A stretch of DNA of 64,000 nucleotides, taken from Pomacea canaliculata (taxonomy: Eukaryota; Mollusca; Gastropoda; Architaenioglossa; Ampullariidae). Below are positions 27,233 through 38,584 of the stretch, piece by piece (position 1 is the first letter of the stretch; every line of letters starts with the position of its first letter). The notes under the pieces are model-generated. The model was not told where the DNA came from and did no database searches. It saw only the letters and a list, made by a program, of their open reading frames with translations. The position numbers and the translations under genes were made by a program. The stretch is taken from NCBI RefSeq assembly GCF_003073045.1, contig NC_037599.1, forward strand, positions 4,464,001 through 4,528,000, in the 5' to 3' direction.

Positions 27233-27964
27233 CTGTAAATGAGAAGAAGAGTCGTCAGCAGCGTGCCGCTCGTGCACGTGAACTGAACACATGCACAGAG
27301 TGACACCGAGTGAAAGATAGAAATTATTTAGGACACACACACGCACCAACACACACACATTGAAGAGAAAAGATAGACTAAAATCGTCTTTTTTAGAATC
27401 TCAAATCAGGATTATTCATTCATGAACCACTGACTCGTTTCGCAAGATTGTATCTCACGAACGAACTGACGAACATGACAAACTTTCAACCTTACACCCA
27501 GGATAGCTAAACCCAAGTTTAACTGTACATCATCTATTAACATACACCGCAGCTGAAAGGAACAACATCACCAAACTTATCATCTTATCATCAGAAGATA
27601 CTTGAAGACCAGTATCATGGCCAGGGTGATGACTTACAAGCTGTTGTCGCAGAGGTGTAAGCAGCCGCTGAATCGAAGTACAAAAAAGACAAACAAACGA
27701 ACGAACGGCGACTGAATGAAGTCCCTCGCCGCTAGGTGGCGACCCAGCCAATCCTCCAATGAAAATTGCCGCAGTGTTGCCGCAGGAGTCGATAAGCGTT
27801 TTCTCGCGAGGTGCCTGTAAATGACATCTCAAGCAAAGGGCACCCGGCATCTTTATAGCACGACACCCGGGCTGATTGAAAGCTCACGCGCACGCACGGC
27901 GCCCTCTCGCTGCCTCCGTCTTGCCTTCCACGGAGACGCGGTCCCTCCAATCGTGTTTGGGATG

Positions 27965-28027
27965 GTTGAGATTGGGAGGTGGGTGGGTGGGTGGGTGTGG
28001 GGTAGTCTTGGGTGGGTGGGGTGGAGG
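27965..28027. promoter_or_regulatory. GC-rich G-run tract upstream of peptide GPCR
   Basis: The plus strand has many closely spaced GGG runs separated by single T or TGT, the pattern that can form G-quadruplexes. It lies in a GC-rich stretch (27.7-28.3 kb) some 0.8 kb upstream of the receptor start codon, on the template strand. The promoter role is inferred from position and composition only. Confidence 0.4.
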
Positions 28028-28322
28028 ATGCGAAGTCGGCGCGCGAGTTTGTTGCACCCAGTAGCAGGCACGAGTCTGTAGGATGGATAACACGTGGGTT
28101 GCATCCACATACGACAGATTGCCACTTGTTCGCCGGCGCATGCACGTTTGGGGGTGGTGGGGAGGAGCAGGAAGGAATGGTGGTGGTGGTGGTGGCGGTG
28201 ACTGTGTCTGGCTGCTGTAGCCACTGTAAGATATCTAGAGGAGCAGATCTCTGATGTGAAACCGTTTTGTTTCGCCCATGTTCTAGTAGCTGCTTCGACT
28301 GTAAAAATAATCCCCTCCCCAC

Positions 28323-31300
28323 TAAACTTTTTTTGTCAAAGTGTGCTCACACCGCCAGATTTCTTAACACATTTTTTTCAGTTTCGTAGATTGGTGTACA
28401 GATAATTTTTCAGACAACAGACCCATTCCACACAATCAGATTTCTGAGATCACCCTTGAAGGAATGTGCCGTTACCCGACTGCTCTTCCACTCCCACACA
28501 CAAACACACAAACACACTCCCTAAACATTATTTGGAAGCATAGCTAGGTGTTTGATTGTTTAAGCTTTATTACATTTATTTTTATCAAACGTATATCATA
28601 TGTCTTTTGCTAAGAAGATAAAGCACGAAATTTACTACCTACTCGTCATGTGACCCAAGGAATATTTTCAATCTTAGACTGACTGCAGAAAATGGCGTCT
28701 GTATGGGGATTTTATTTTTTACTGAAAGAAAACTGAACGGAACTTCACTTATACCAGTGGCTTGCTGCAAGTTGTGATTTCTCATATCCTACTGATGGCT
28801 AACTAGTCCCTCGGTCATGCTTTGCAAAAGTTTCAGTTTTCCCTTGCAGAAATAGGCATCAACAGTCCATGGCTATACCCTGGTAACAGGCTATACCTGA
28901 CTTAACTAGTAGTCATAGCTAACACAAGGCTGACAACACATTAATAATACCTGGACAGTATATGGCTCTACCCTAACAACATACACGGTCCTACCCTGGT
29001 GGCATACATCATTCATAGAACATGGAGATGTACCATCAGCAGTTGAATATGTCACCGCCAGGCAGCACCAAGATTCTCTCTGGAGAAGTGGTTTTAACAG
29101 AAATGTCATTTGTGTGTTTGAAATGCACTTTGCTCAGTTGATGAAGGTCAGTGGTAATGCATTAAAGGGGGAAAGGGTGAGGGTGCCCAGGGATTTTGCT
29201 TTACAAGTCACAGATTATTGAAAAAATATAGATGAATATTGCGAGAACGATTTAAAATGAAACCTAATAAAAATGCTTTGCAGCCTAATGTTTAGTGCTA
29301 TTGATTGCGGAGAAAGGTCGCCGGTTCAAGACCTGCATGGGTCTGTAGCTGGAACTTTCTGTCCACAGAACACCTTTCTTGAGGAAGCTGATTTTTGTGA
29401 TGTATCGGTGGAGGTAATGACAACGAGAGATATTGAGCTGTGTTTTGCCTTAGACACGCTGGACCACTTATGTTCACTGCCTCTACACACTCGTGGTTAT
29501 GAAATTCTGTATCTTATAAAAATCTTATTACCCTTGTTGGTCAAATAGTGTAGCCCACAAAACAAACATTTTAACATTATTTTCAAAAGTAAGTTCCACT
29601 ATTAATTGCTAAATCATCTTATTTGTTTCTTTTGTGGGTCAATGAACTTTTCTTAACAATATTAAAATATCAATGCATAATTTACATAAAGAAATGTATA
29701 AAGATGACTATATGACAGAACTCAAGGTAATAAACTTCAAATAAAATTCCAATGATCAGAATTAAAGACCACCATGTATAAGAATGAAAAAGGAGTCCAT
29801 TATTTATTTTAAGCTTCAAAAACAACAATGAAAGGGAAACAGAGAGAAAGGAAAGTGACTGAAGAACGCCAGAAAAAGAATATTGATGAATATTCATCAG
29901 CGAATATTTGATCCCTCCTGAAGTGATTAGCACCCTCCCCAGGATAAGATTTGATGACCGGCCGGCTGTGTGGCAGTGATATAACTTAGCTGCTGTCGGC
30001 GTAAAACACCGATTCCTCCCTCACCAATCTCACCCTCACTCACTCCCCTTCTTCCGAATGAGATGTCCATTTGTCTTTGCCGCACGTTCTCCGCACGACC
30101 CCGTCATGCACCGCGCTAGTCGTTAGGCACCATTCCGTGTGCCCCAGTAGCCAGGCCTTGGGAGCTGGTTTTATGTGAGGTCTTGAAAATAAATCGCCTG
30201 TCCCCAGGGCAATTCGACTGCTTAGTGCAGTCTGAACGGTCGACTTGCCACTGGAACCCGACGACTAAAAGACTCATTTCTGATACCTCGCTATCATACA
30301 AGCCAACAGGTAGTTTAAAATATGTTTTGAAGAAGAAAATATTTGGGCTTAATGTCAAATCCTACTTCAGACCTCACATGATACGACCCCATGGGTCAGA
30401 TATATAGCATGTCACTGAGTGTTAATTGGATGACAAACACCTGGCAGTTAGCGCCTAGTGACCTCTTGTGCACCTGGCCGCTGATTCACTGACAATGCTT
30501 CCATGGCAGTAACTGCCTTCAGATGTCTGCGTGTGGAAGGTCTTATCACTCTTTGCTCTCTTGTCGAAGGACGTCCAGCCTGAATTTTGCTGAGAGAAGA
30601 TTTAATAGCAAACAGCGAGGAAACACCCTGACATTATTCCAGTTTATTTAACATTGTTTTCCCGTAGACTTATGTCAGGAATTTTATCCAGAACCTTTTA
30701 CATCCATGTTCTCGTGCTCAGAGGGACGGATGGATGGTCGGAGAAGAACGGAGATTTGGAAGGAGGAATGGATCGGCAGTCAGAAGCGTGAGGATGGGAA
30801 GGAGGGGGCAGAGATGGATAAACAGGAAATAGGCACAGGAAATAAGAAAGAAACAATAGAAAGAAGTGAAGAAGGTAAAAACTGAAAGGGGGAAAAAGGA
30901 AAAGAGAGTAGATGCGAGAAGAGACCTCATAAGAGACCAAGTCACAACAAAAAATAAATGGTTCCAACTAACACCAGGTCAGTCATATAAGCCCACTACT
31001 GTTGCACGTGCAGCGGAAGTTACACGAGCGCCTGTTCTTGGTGCTCATTCACATGCGAAGCACGTGGGTCTTCGGCATCCTCAGTCTCACCAAGGAGGTG
31101 TATAGGTGGACTGCTGTCCGTCTGCCGAGACCAACTCTTAGCCTCTTGCGAAGCTCTCTGCTGTTAGTCTCGGCGAGCCTAAACAAAGAACGTGACTAAA
31201 CCGGAAGCTGTGTAGTCTCATGCCTCGTTTTAGTAGTTAATCTGAAATGTGAATAAGCCGGAAGCTTTGTACACAGCTACCTCGTTTTAGTAGAAAAAGT

Positions 31301-33569
31301 GGAAAATTCGTCTGCCAGCAGTCCAGAAATACAAGTTCGTGATCTCACTACCGTGTCCGTCTGACGGTCATCCCAGCTTTACCGCTAGAGGTAGGTAGAT
31401 GGGGTGTTGGTGATGTCGTGGTGATTGGGGTGGTGGTGGTGGTGGGTGGTGTTGGCGCGATGACGGTGGTAAGAGAGAGCAACCTAAGTGCATGTTCCTG
31501 CCGCAGACACCAGAAACACGTGGACCCCTGCAGGCCTTTCAGGTACAACAGGATGGGCGTGTGCCAAGGGCGACTATCTCACGCCAAACGTGTTACCCTT
31601 TTCACACTCTTTTATCTTCAGTGCCTTCCCTTTCTTTTATGCTCCGCTTTAAAGGGACTAAATCCTTTAGCACCCGAGCTTGGACCACAGACAATTATCT
31701 CCATGGATACGAGCGAAGTAAGAGTTCGAGAACCTCCGGGAGTGAAAAACAAAATGGAGTTGGGATATAAAAGAGATCCGTGCTCCTTCCTCTTCGCTAT
31801 TTTTAGAATTATCTATGTCTGTACGCAATAAATATTTTAACAGCCAGTAACGTCTGGGAAAAGCTGTCTTCCTCAACCATTGAGAACTTTGACATTACCA
31901 AAAGCTCAAGAATATAATTATTAATATTAATTAATATTATATTGATAGTAATATAGTACTATAAATAAGAAATATACAGATCCTATGGACTACCTATGTC
32001 CTAAACAGTTGAAAGTACTAGAAGAAATCATCAAAGTGGTGATTACAATGACAGCTGTGCAGCCAGAAGGATGAGATTCTGAAGCAGAATAAGCAAATAC
32101 TTTCAATTGTTGGCGGATGTTAAAGTATTATGCAAATATCTTGTTAGTCATTTTGGACCATGCCAATTACTGAATAAATACTTTAAATTTTCTCGTGCTC
32201 TTCAGAGAATGATTTAATTATTATCAGTCCCCCACCCAGCTATTTCCCATTTAAAATGAAAATAATACTTCACGAAGAAAGATAGAGTACCTAGTAGAAA
32301 GAACACGATTCTGTCATTTAGCTCCTGAGAATAACATTTATTTATATATTAGCTTGTATTTTAATTGATAACTTTAGATGTTCCCCTTTTCATGGAGTCA
32401 AGCTTACGCAATTCTTTTCATAACAATTGATATGCGCGAGGTCAGAGAAACAGCGAAACGTTTAACCTCCTGTAACTGTTTTGTCTATTCCATAAATGGT
32501 GAGATTGGCGATTTAGTTTAAATTTTTTGTGATGAATCATTCATCGAGCCTCCTTCTTTCTCTCCCTCTCATTCTCTCAATTTTTGATTTCTGCCTTGCT
32601 TTACCTTCTCTTTTTTTCTCCCCTTCTCTTCTTTCTCAAATTATAAACTAATTAGGGCTTATGGACTGGACTAAATCTTTTGGTAACACCCAGACCGTTC
32701 AACCCCACAATTTGTCACTCGGCGACTTCCTGGTTGTTAAGATAGCTCTATCTTGATAAAGCGCCATACGGGTACCGAGATAAGAACTGGCATGGACAAG
32801 GGATACCCGACTCTAATTAGCGTCTCTACCTCGGTAACAGATTCATCCAACACGCGTTAGTATCAATCGCCTGGAAATCGGCTTTCGACGCAGTTGAGTT
32901 GCCTCCGGAAACTTCTTGGTTTATGGCTCCAGTGGGTTTTTTTTTTGTTTTTTTTAATACCCAAAGCTCTTCTGCTGGCCAACCTCTCTGTCTAGAATCT
33001 GCGATACGATTTCTATCTTGCAGTCGGAGCAGGGTGAGTACTGTGTTCGCACAAATATAGTCTTACAAGTCAATCGATGTCTGCAGACTGTCACAGTATT
33101 CCGGGTATCACACATGTCAACACGGGGTGTGTAGTGCGCAGATCACAATGGTTTCTGTTATATGGCGAGCTGGTCACAGCGCACCATTCCAGGTATTATG
33201 CATGAGGTAGAGCAAAATGTTTTAAGGATGGAATGTTAGATGGCAGAATTACCATATAACCCCCCCGCACACACACACACACACAATAAAGAAAGAAAGA
33301 AACAAAATAAAAGAGAAAGATATAAAGAATACCGGGAAGAAGAAACCTAGCCCTAGCCAAGGAAGAGAAAAATAAAATAATGAGAGGATTAGAAAGATTT
33401 TATAGTACTGCAGTTGCTAATGACAGTGATTTCGATGACGGTGACGATGAAGATGACAACAACTGAAAGACAATGTTTTGAATGACAGTCAAGTACTGAG
33501 CCGCTAAGCCACATACCACATTTAAGGTGGTTTTCTTTTAGGCGTTAAATAATCTTTAAGAATCCATGA
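28323..33569. other. Intergenic region between the two receptor loci
   Basis: No supported coding exon. It has a GGT-rich run near 31.42-31.46 kb, a CA run near 33.27 kb, a possible SINE fragment and AT-rich DNA. Frames over 80 codons lack domains or splice context. Confidence 0.55.
29940..30020 (+). repeat. Possible SINE 3' fragment
   Basis: GTCGGCGTAAAACACCGATTCCTCC resembles the 3' part of the repeat at 21.8 kb in opposite orientation. Only this short core is shared. Confidence 0.3.
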
Positions 33570-33645
33570 AACCAGTCCATGGGAGGTAATTCATATGAAC
33601 CAACGTGCGAGATAAAGAGTTATTTCTCTTAGAAAGATCTTGCTG
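33570..33645 (+). repeat. Solo LINE 3' tail
   Basis: CAGTCCATGGGAGGTAA and GAGATAAAGAGTTATTTCT match the tails that end the LINE relics at 40.8 and 53.7 kb, but no coding part precedes it here. It marks the 3' flank of receptor copy A. Confidence 0.55.
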
Positions 33646-33951
33646 ACAATGTCTCAGCCTCGTGCACATTGCGGTCTCTGTGTGTGTGTGATTCTTGAAT
33701 AAAGTGTATTGGAAGTAGCAAATGTCAGAAAGACAGAGATTGGATTATCGGCAATAACAAGCAAGATTTTGTAAAGTGTAATGGTGCTTATTCTGATTAC
33801 ACATTCAGTGTAATTGGTTCTTGTAGTCAACTGAAACTTGGGCAGTAGACAACGTGTGTTGATCAATCAATGATCAGCTTTCGCTCGGCCAATGAATAAC
33901 GTGTGTTGATCAATCGGTGACAGAAAAACACCACAGACAAACAGAATGTGA

Positions 33952-33957
33952 TTTATT
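33952..33957 (-). promoter_or_regulatory. Candidate polyadenylation signal of copy A
   Basis: AATAAA on the minus strand lies about 265 nt after the copy A stop codon, at a normal 3' UTR distance. The motif is short and common in AT-rich DNA, so support is weak. Confidence 0.35.
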
Positions 33958-34221
33958 AAATACACAGACTGTAATATTTTCAAGTCGAAATCCCTTTACA
34001 CCATAGGAGCACAGAAAATACTTACAATGCCCAGTAGCAGGATAGTGCATTAAAGTCGATTCCCAATGTTTTATATGTCTAAAGTCCAATGTTAGGAACA
34101 TCTTTTCTCTCCAAGTCAGTGCCGTACTGAGTACTGCTTTAAATGTCTAACCTCTTAAAACACAAAAATGTATTTTTCGTCCCACTATACTAGTACAAAG
34201 GTTTTCTTAATTTAGTAATAA

Positions 34222-35188
34222 TTATTTGGCCCATTCTGGAAATATTTTACTTTCTAAGATGACTTTTTGTGAGAATCTCTCATTTTCTACTGGTCTAAGA
34301 CCGACAACTCCCACATATCCCGCTATGACGCAGGCCGCCGCCTCCCTAAAGCGCCTGTGCAGGATCGGGTACAGCACGGGATTGATGGTGGAGTTGAACC
34401 ACAGAAGCCAGATGGTGAACTCATAGAGATCCTTATTTACACAGTAGTGGCAGCCTGACGACATGAGATCGACAATTTCGTAGGGTATCCAACATACGGC
34501 GAAGACCATCACCAACACGAAAAAAGACCACGCCACCTTGATGTCCTTTCGTGCGCGGTGCCTGAACGAGGTCAAGTCGACCGAGGACCTTGTGGACAAT
34601 CTTGGGACTCGCTGTGGCTTCCCTGAGTTCAGCTTGATCGTCGTCTCTGCAGCATCGCAGTATTTGTCCACGGAAGGCTTAGTGTGACCGTCGACCTGTA
34701 ACCTACGGTCGATGACATTGCTTCTCGTTGAAGCGTCTTTGGAAATGTTCGAGAGTGCTTCTGACCAATGAAACAGCTGGATGGTTGTCTTCGTGGTTAC
34801 CATTGCCCCCTGGAATGCATGCTGCTCGGAACGGTCCTGATCTCGCACCGCCACCAAGGATGTGGTAGTGGTGAACGGAGCAAAGTGGTTAGACACCTTG
34901 CGCATACGTGTTCGGATACTCAGAATGATCATCACGCTTGTGATGGCCACGAGGGTATAAGGGAGAGCGAACTCCACGATGAATGTAAAAAGAAGAAATG
35001 GAAAGTCATTGGTAAACGGCACGTGACAGGTTCCTGGCCGAATCTTGGGGCCGAACGACAGCTCCCACAAGAGGATAGACGGAACGTAAAGAAGAAGAAC
35101 CACTCCCCAAGGAATTGCAAGCATTATGACCTGCAAGCTCGTGCTCTGGATTCGCCGATACAGAAGAGGATGAACGACTAAGAGATAT
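34222..35188 (-). CDS. H3-like copy A exon 4: DRY to C-terminus, TM4-TM7
   Basis: This 967-nt terminal exon starts directly after TTTCGGCAG. It encodes ICL2, TM4, ECL2, TM5 with the H3-type Glu, a long variable ICL3 of about 120 residues, TM6, TM7 and the tail. The open frame continues 32 nt upstream into the intron and includes a Met there. The splice at 35188 is preferred because it rebuilds IDRY exactly. Confidence 0.93.
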
Positions 35189-38100
35189 CTGCCGAAAGGA
35201 TTGAAAACGGAAACGAGCATTTCACAGGAGTCTCATTGAATGCATGAGTACGCAGTTGTACAGGCACACACTCATTTGTATATGCACATGTCTATGTATA
35301 TGTATGTATAAAACGCTTTCTTGCAAACGTTCAACGTACTTTACTTCTGCCATAAAAGTCTTTTCCATAACATGACAGTAAAAACTCAGGATCGATGTTA
35401 ACACTACCGCTAGTAATCTGACTTACAGTCTGGTTTAAACTCATCATACATTAAGTACTACTGCTGATTAAGAATGCTTGAATTTTTTTTTTTTTAAGCG
35501 TCAAAAGGTTTGAGATCTTTATGAGCTGCTCATTGTCGTGAAGAGATAGATACCTGTCGATGCTGATAACACAGATGCACAAAGATGATGCAGAAGTTGC
35601 GACGAAGTCCCAAATAAGCCAAACCAAACAGAAGGCATGGCCGCCCTGCCAGGTGCCAGTCAGCAGGTGGGGGATGTGCGGAGGGATTGACATCACGCCA
35701 ATAGCCAGGTCGGCAATCTACACAGGAAGCAGACGTTTGATTCTCATCTCGTTTTCGTCAGGAGTAAGGACTCAGAAGATACAGTTTCTTTTCCAGAATC
35801 TGAGAAGAGGTGAGCTACAGAAATCCATCGTATCGGTTTTTGAGATAAGTTCGGTCTTTCTGTCGGTCGGTCGGTCGGTCGGTCTGTCTGTCTGTCTGTC
35901 TTCGAGGTATTTACTTTCGGCAGAGGCTGAAAACTGCACTACAAGATCGATCACTGATCGTGTTTACTTCTTAGAAGCCTCTTCCTCTTCTTCGTTATCT
36001 GTCTCGTCCTCTTTGCCTTCTTTTCCTTAAAAATGTTATACGATGTTTTTATACCATGTGAACTCACAGATACTGGAAGTAATTATGATATCTGATCACA
36101 AAAGTACATGAACAAATATCAAATATTTTTGTAAAATCTTCGCATTCTTCTTTCTTTTACATTGAAGTTTGAAACTTTTATTTACAAATTACTGGATATC
36201 GTTAGAATCATATAAAACTCAGTTATTCAGACACAAATGTTCCAAGAATTTGTTTTCGTGGATGACATCTAGGACAGGATTACCGAATATAATAAGAGAA
36301 GTATAAATAGAAACAACTCCGCCTGGAACACCAACCCCTCCGGGTAACCTGCCTGTCCCAAGACCGGGTGAACGAGGAGGTTGGCGTGGGGCTAGCAACC
36401 AAACCCTGTTTAACAACCCCTGCTACAGAAAGTGCAAATCCAACACGAAAACAACGAGAGCCAGAAAGGGAAGATCCCTCTTCGGAAGGGCCTATGACGT
36501 GTGCTGGCGAAAGCCCTCGCGGTCAGCTCGCCGACCCATCTTCTCACAGCCAAGACAAAAACCAGGACAGGGACCTGGAACATCAGAACCCTATACGGGA
36601 AAGGAAAATCAGCTCAGGTAGCACAGGCAATGAAAAACTATGACATCAAGCTCCTCGGCCTGTGCAGGACAAGGGGGAATGGCAACGGTCAGACCAGACT
36701 TTAGGGGAAACTTTCATCTACTCTGGACATGAAGACCCTGACCATGACCACACACAAGGAGTAGTAGTACTGATGACACCAGAGGCTGCAAGAGCACTAA
36801 TAGCATGGGAACCAGTTTCCCACGACTCATGTCAGCCAGCTTCAACTCAAAGGAAGAAAGATCACCATCATCCAGTGCTATGCACCTAACCCAACGCAGC
36901 TAAAGAAAAGGAAAAAGTAGAATTTTACAACTCCCTACTACAAGCACTGGTTGATCGTACTCCAAAACGAGACCTGAAGATCATAACTGGCGACATGAAT
37001 GACAAAGTTGGAAATGGCAACACAGACACAGAATACATAATGTGAAGCACAGTGTGGGGAATTGCAATAGTGAGCTGCTCACAGACCTGCTTCTTCAATG
37101 ACTTTGTCGTGGGAGGCACAGTCTTTCAACACTCATCAGACAGACCGCACCACAAATTCAACGTGCAGTTTGTTCGAGACCGCAGACAGCAAGAAGAGTT
37201 TAACTGCAAAGTTAAAAGGAGGTCTGCGGCACTGGAGGGACTCATGGAAGAAACAATGGCCAACCACTGAATAGGATTACAGGAGACGTGGATGCTGACT
37301 GCTCACGTGTTCTAGAAAAGAAAGAGAAACAGCACAAGGAAAGGCTGACTTTAGAGACCTGGAAACATATAGAGAAATAAAATAGAAAGAGCTGAAGCAG
37401 TAGATCAACCAGTTTCAAGACCAACAGGTAAAAGAAGAGCTCAGAGCAAAGTCATGGGAGATAAACTGAGAAGAGAAGAAGAGTGCAAGAGACGACAAGA
37501 GCCTGTTTGCACACAGAATGGCAGAAGAGGCAGAAGAAGCAGCTAAACAAAATAACACAAAGAGTCTATACGAAATTACAGGAATTCTGAAGCATTTGTT
37601 ACTTAAAAAAGATAAATTCATTCACCGCTAGATTGATGATGAAGAAGTCGCCGAATTTTCTAAGCGACTTGCTGAGGCCAAAGACGACGAGTGTAAAGCT
37701 GTTACCAATGATGGTGAGCAAAGCCATCAAGGACGACCACAACCCCACGACGACGGCGGCGGTCGGCGAGGAAAGAGCCGCACGTCTGTCAGCAGGTGTC
37801 CCTGTAGACGAGTTATCGCTCGACGAAACCTCATCACCAGGGTACTGCGTATGTCTGTCGTAATAGTCTGGTGTGAATGCAGGCGGGGTGCTTGCTATTG
37901 CTGAAAAATTTGTATTAAAACACCAGATAAGTTTTCAATTAAAATATAAAAAAATACACTTTTCTCTTGTAAATTCTCAGCAAATTAGCGACACCTATGT
38001 ACATTGTGGACAAAGACCTGATACAGATGAATAATATTTATTCGTATTTGTGTTAAGACGGATATTGCTATGCAATATTATAAACTGCCTTCCTACAATG

Positions 38101-38584
38101 TTTAGAGATTTCCATTATTATTAAACCATTTTACAAGGTTACAAGACTGCTGTTAGATATGTTAGTAGACTGATGACTGTCACCGTTGCTGAAATTATTT
38201 AAAATAATTTTAGTTGACTGCTAGGTTACTAAACTGTGACATTAGATAATTTTAAAATAAGAAATTTGACATGTCACGTGTTTGTAATATAGGTAGTGTT
38301 AGTATACTGCTTCCTGGCAATGCTGTTAGACTTACATTATGTCATTTGTAGCAGACTTCTGTTTGACAATGAACCTAACTGCCATTGCATGTAGTGAGGA
38401 ATGGCGTGTTGTGCAATGGAAACACATTTCTTTCTGTTCTTCACCTTGGTGGTTTGGTAACGCGTGAGTTATGGTAAAAGGCAAATTATTTATAACTAAT
38501 CACATGAACACACACAGAGGCATTTACTCCACTCCACTCACCGAAGAGCTGTAACAGTAAGCATGTGGTACCAGGAATGGACAT
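34222..38584 (-). CDS. Histamine H3/H4-like aminergic GPCR, copy A (intact, four exons)
   Basis: Four exons join in frame (43 + 275 + 164 + 967 nt) to give 482 residues. The seven-helix plan matches histamine H3-type receptors closely. It shows NLAIADLAIG in TM2 (D109), C136 in TM3, and D143 at position 3.32, which binds the amine in aminergic receptors. IDRY follows at 159-162, and ECL2 has C215. A Glu (E233) stands four residues before the TM5 Pro, as in H3/H4. TM6 has CWIPYE (W394) and TM7 has WLLWFNSTINPVLYPILH (N430). It is therefore probably a Gi-coupled biogenic amine receptor in neurons; ligand and coupling are inference. A muscarinic or orphan aminergic receptor is the main alternative. 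Three damaged copies lie upstream on the same strand. Its C-terminal tail is frame-shifted relative to copies B and D. Confidence 0.9.
35554..35717 (-). CDS. H3-like copy A exon 3: TM2, ECL1, TM3
   Basis: This 164-nt exon encodes residues 107-160 and two bases of Arg161. It has the TM2 Asp, the IPPHIPHLLTGTW segment aligning with the H3 TM2-ECL1 region, the TM3 Cys and the amine-binding Asp. It ends inside the IDRY motif at GACAG|GTATCT, and the next exon starts A-TAT to restore Arg-Tyr. Confidence 0.92.
35857..35902. repeat. (CGGT/CTGT)n microsatellite in copy A intron
   Basis: A tetranucleotide run, first CGGT and then CTGT, in the intron between exons 2 and 3. Copies B (about 46377-46410) and D (about 57699-57742) have related CTGT/CCGT runs at the same intronic position. 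Confidence 0.9.
36318..37600 (+). mobile_element. Non-LTR retrotransposon fragment (endonuclease to start of RT)
   Basis: Translations in shifting frames show typical LINE ORF2 endonuclease blocks: TGTWNIRTLYGKGK, then a Gly-Val-Val-Leu segment, then IITGDMNDKVGN. They end in KSLYEITGIL, which marks the start of the reverse-transcriptase region. Stops and frameshifts make it defective and the RT is absent. It lies antisense in the copy A intron between exons 2 and 3, which is 1908 nt against 606 nt in copy B. It is therefore an insertion specific to copy A. Confidence 0.75.
37626..37900 (-). CDS. H3-like copy A exon 2: N-terminus and TM1
   Basis: This 275-nt exon encodes residues 16-106. It has a Ser/Thr/Pro-rich extracellular segment with sequon NSS, then TM1 with the GNS motif (N81 = 1.50), ICL1 (SKSLRKFGD) and the start of TM2. 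Acceptor is TTTTTCAG; donor is GCG|GTGAAT in phase 0. Confidence 0.88.
38542..38584 (-). CDS. H3-like copy A exon 1 (43-nt start exon)
   Basis: This tiny exon encodes MSIPGTTCLLLQLF plus one base and ends at a perfect GTGAGT donor. It was chosen as the start because exon 2 opens after an AG acceptor with a 2-nt partial codon and has no upstream Met. This exon supplies exactly the missing one base. Copies B and C have the same 43-nt exon at the matching position, with the Met and donor kept. The Leu-rich stretch looks like a short signal-type leader. Confidence 0.72.

Noticed and set aside
27732-28322. 196-codon minus-strand frame upstream of the peptide receptor
   Set aside because: It coincides with GC-rich, CACC/GGTG-biased DNA that opens several frames at once; Pro/His/Thr-rich translation without a domain.
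29280-29350. tRNA-like B-box (GGTTCAAGACC) near 29.3 kb
   Set aside because: No A-box, cloverleaf or SINE tail could be traced around it.
35189-35220. Met-starting extension at the head of copy A exon 4
   Set aside because: It lies in the intron; splicing at GGCAG rebuilds IDRY exactly, and the Met is not needed as a start.
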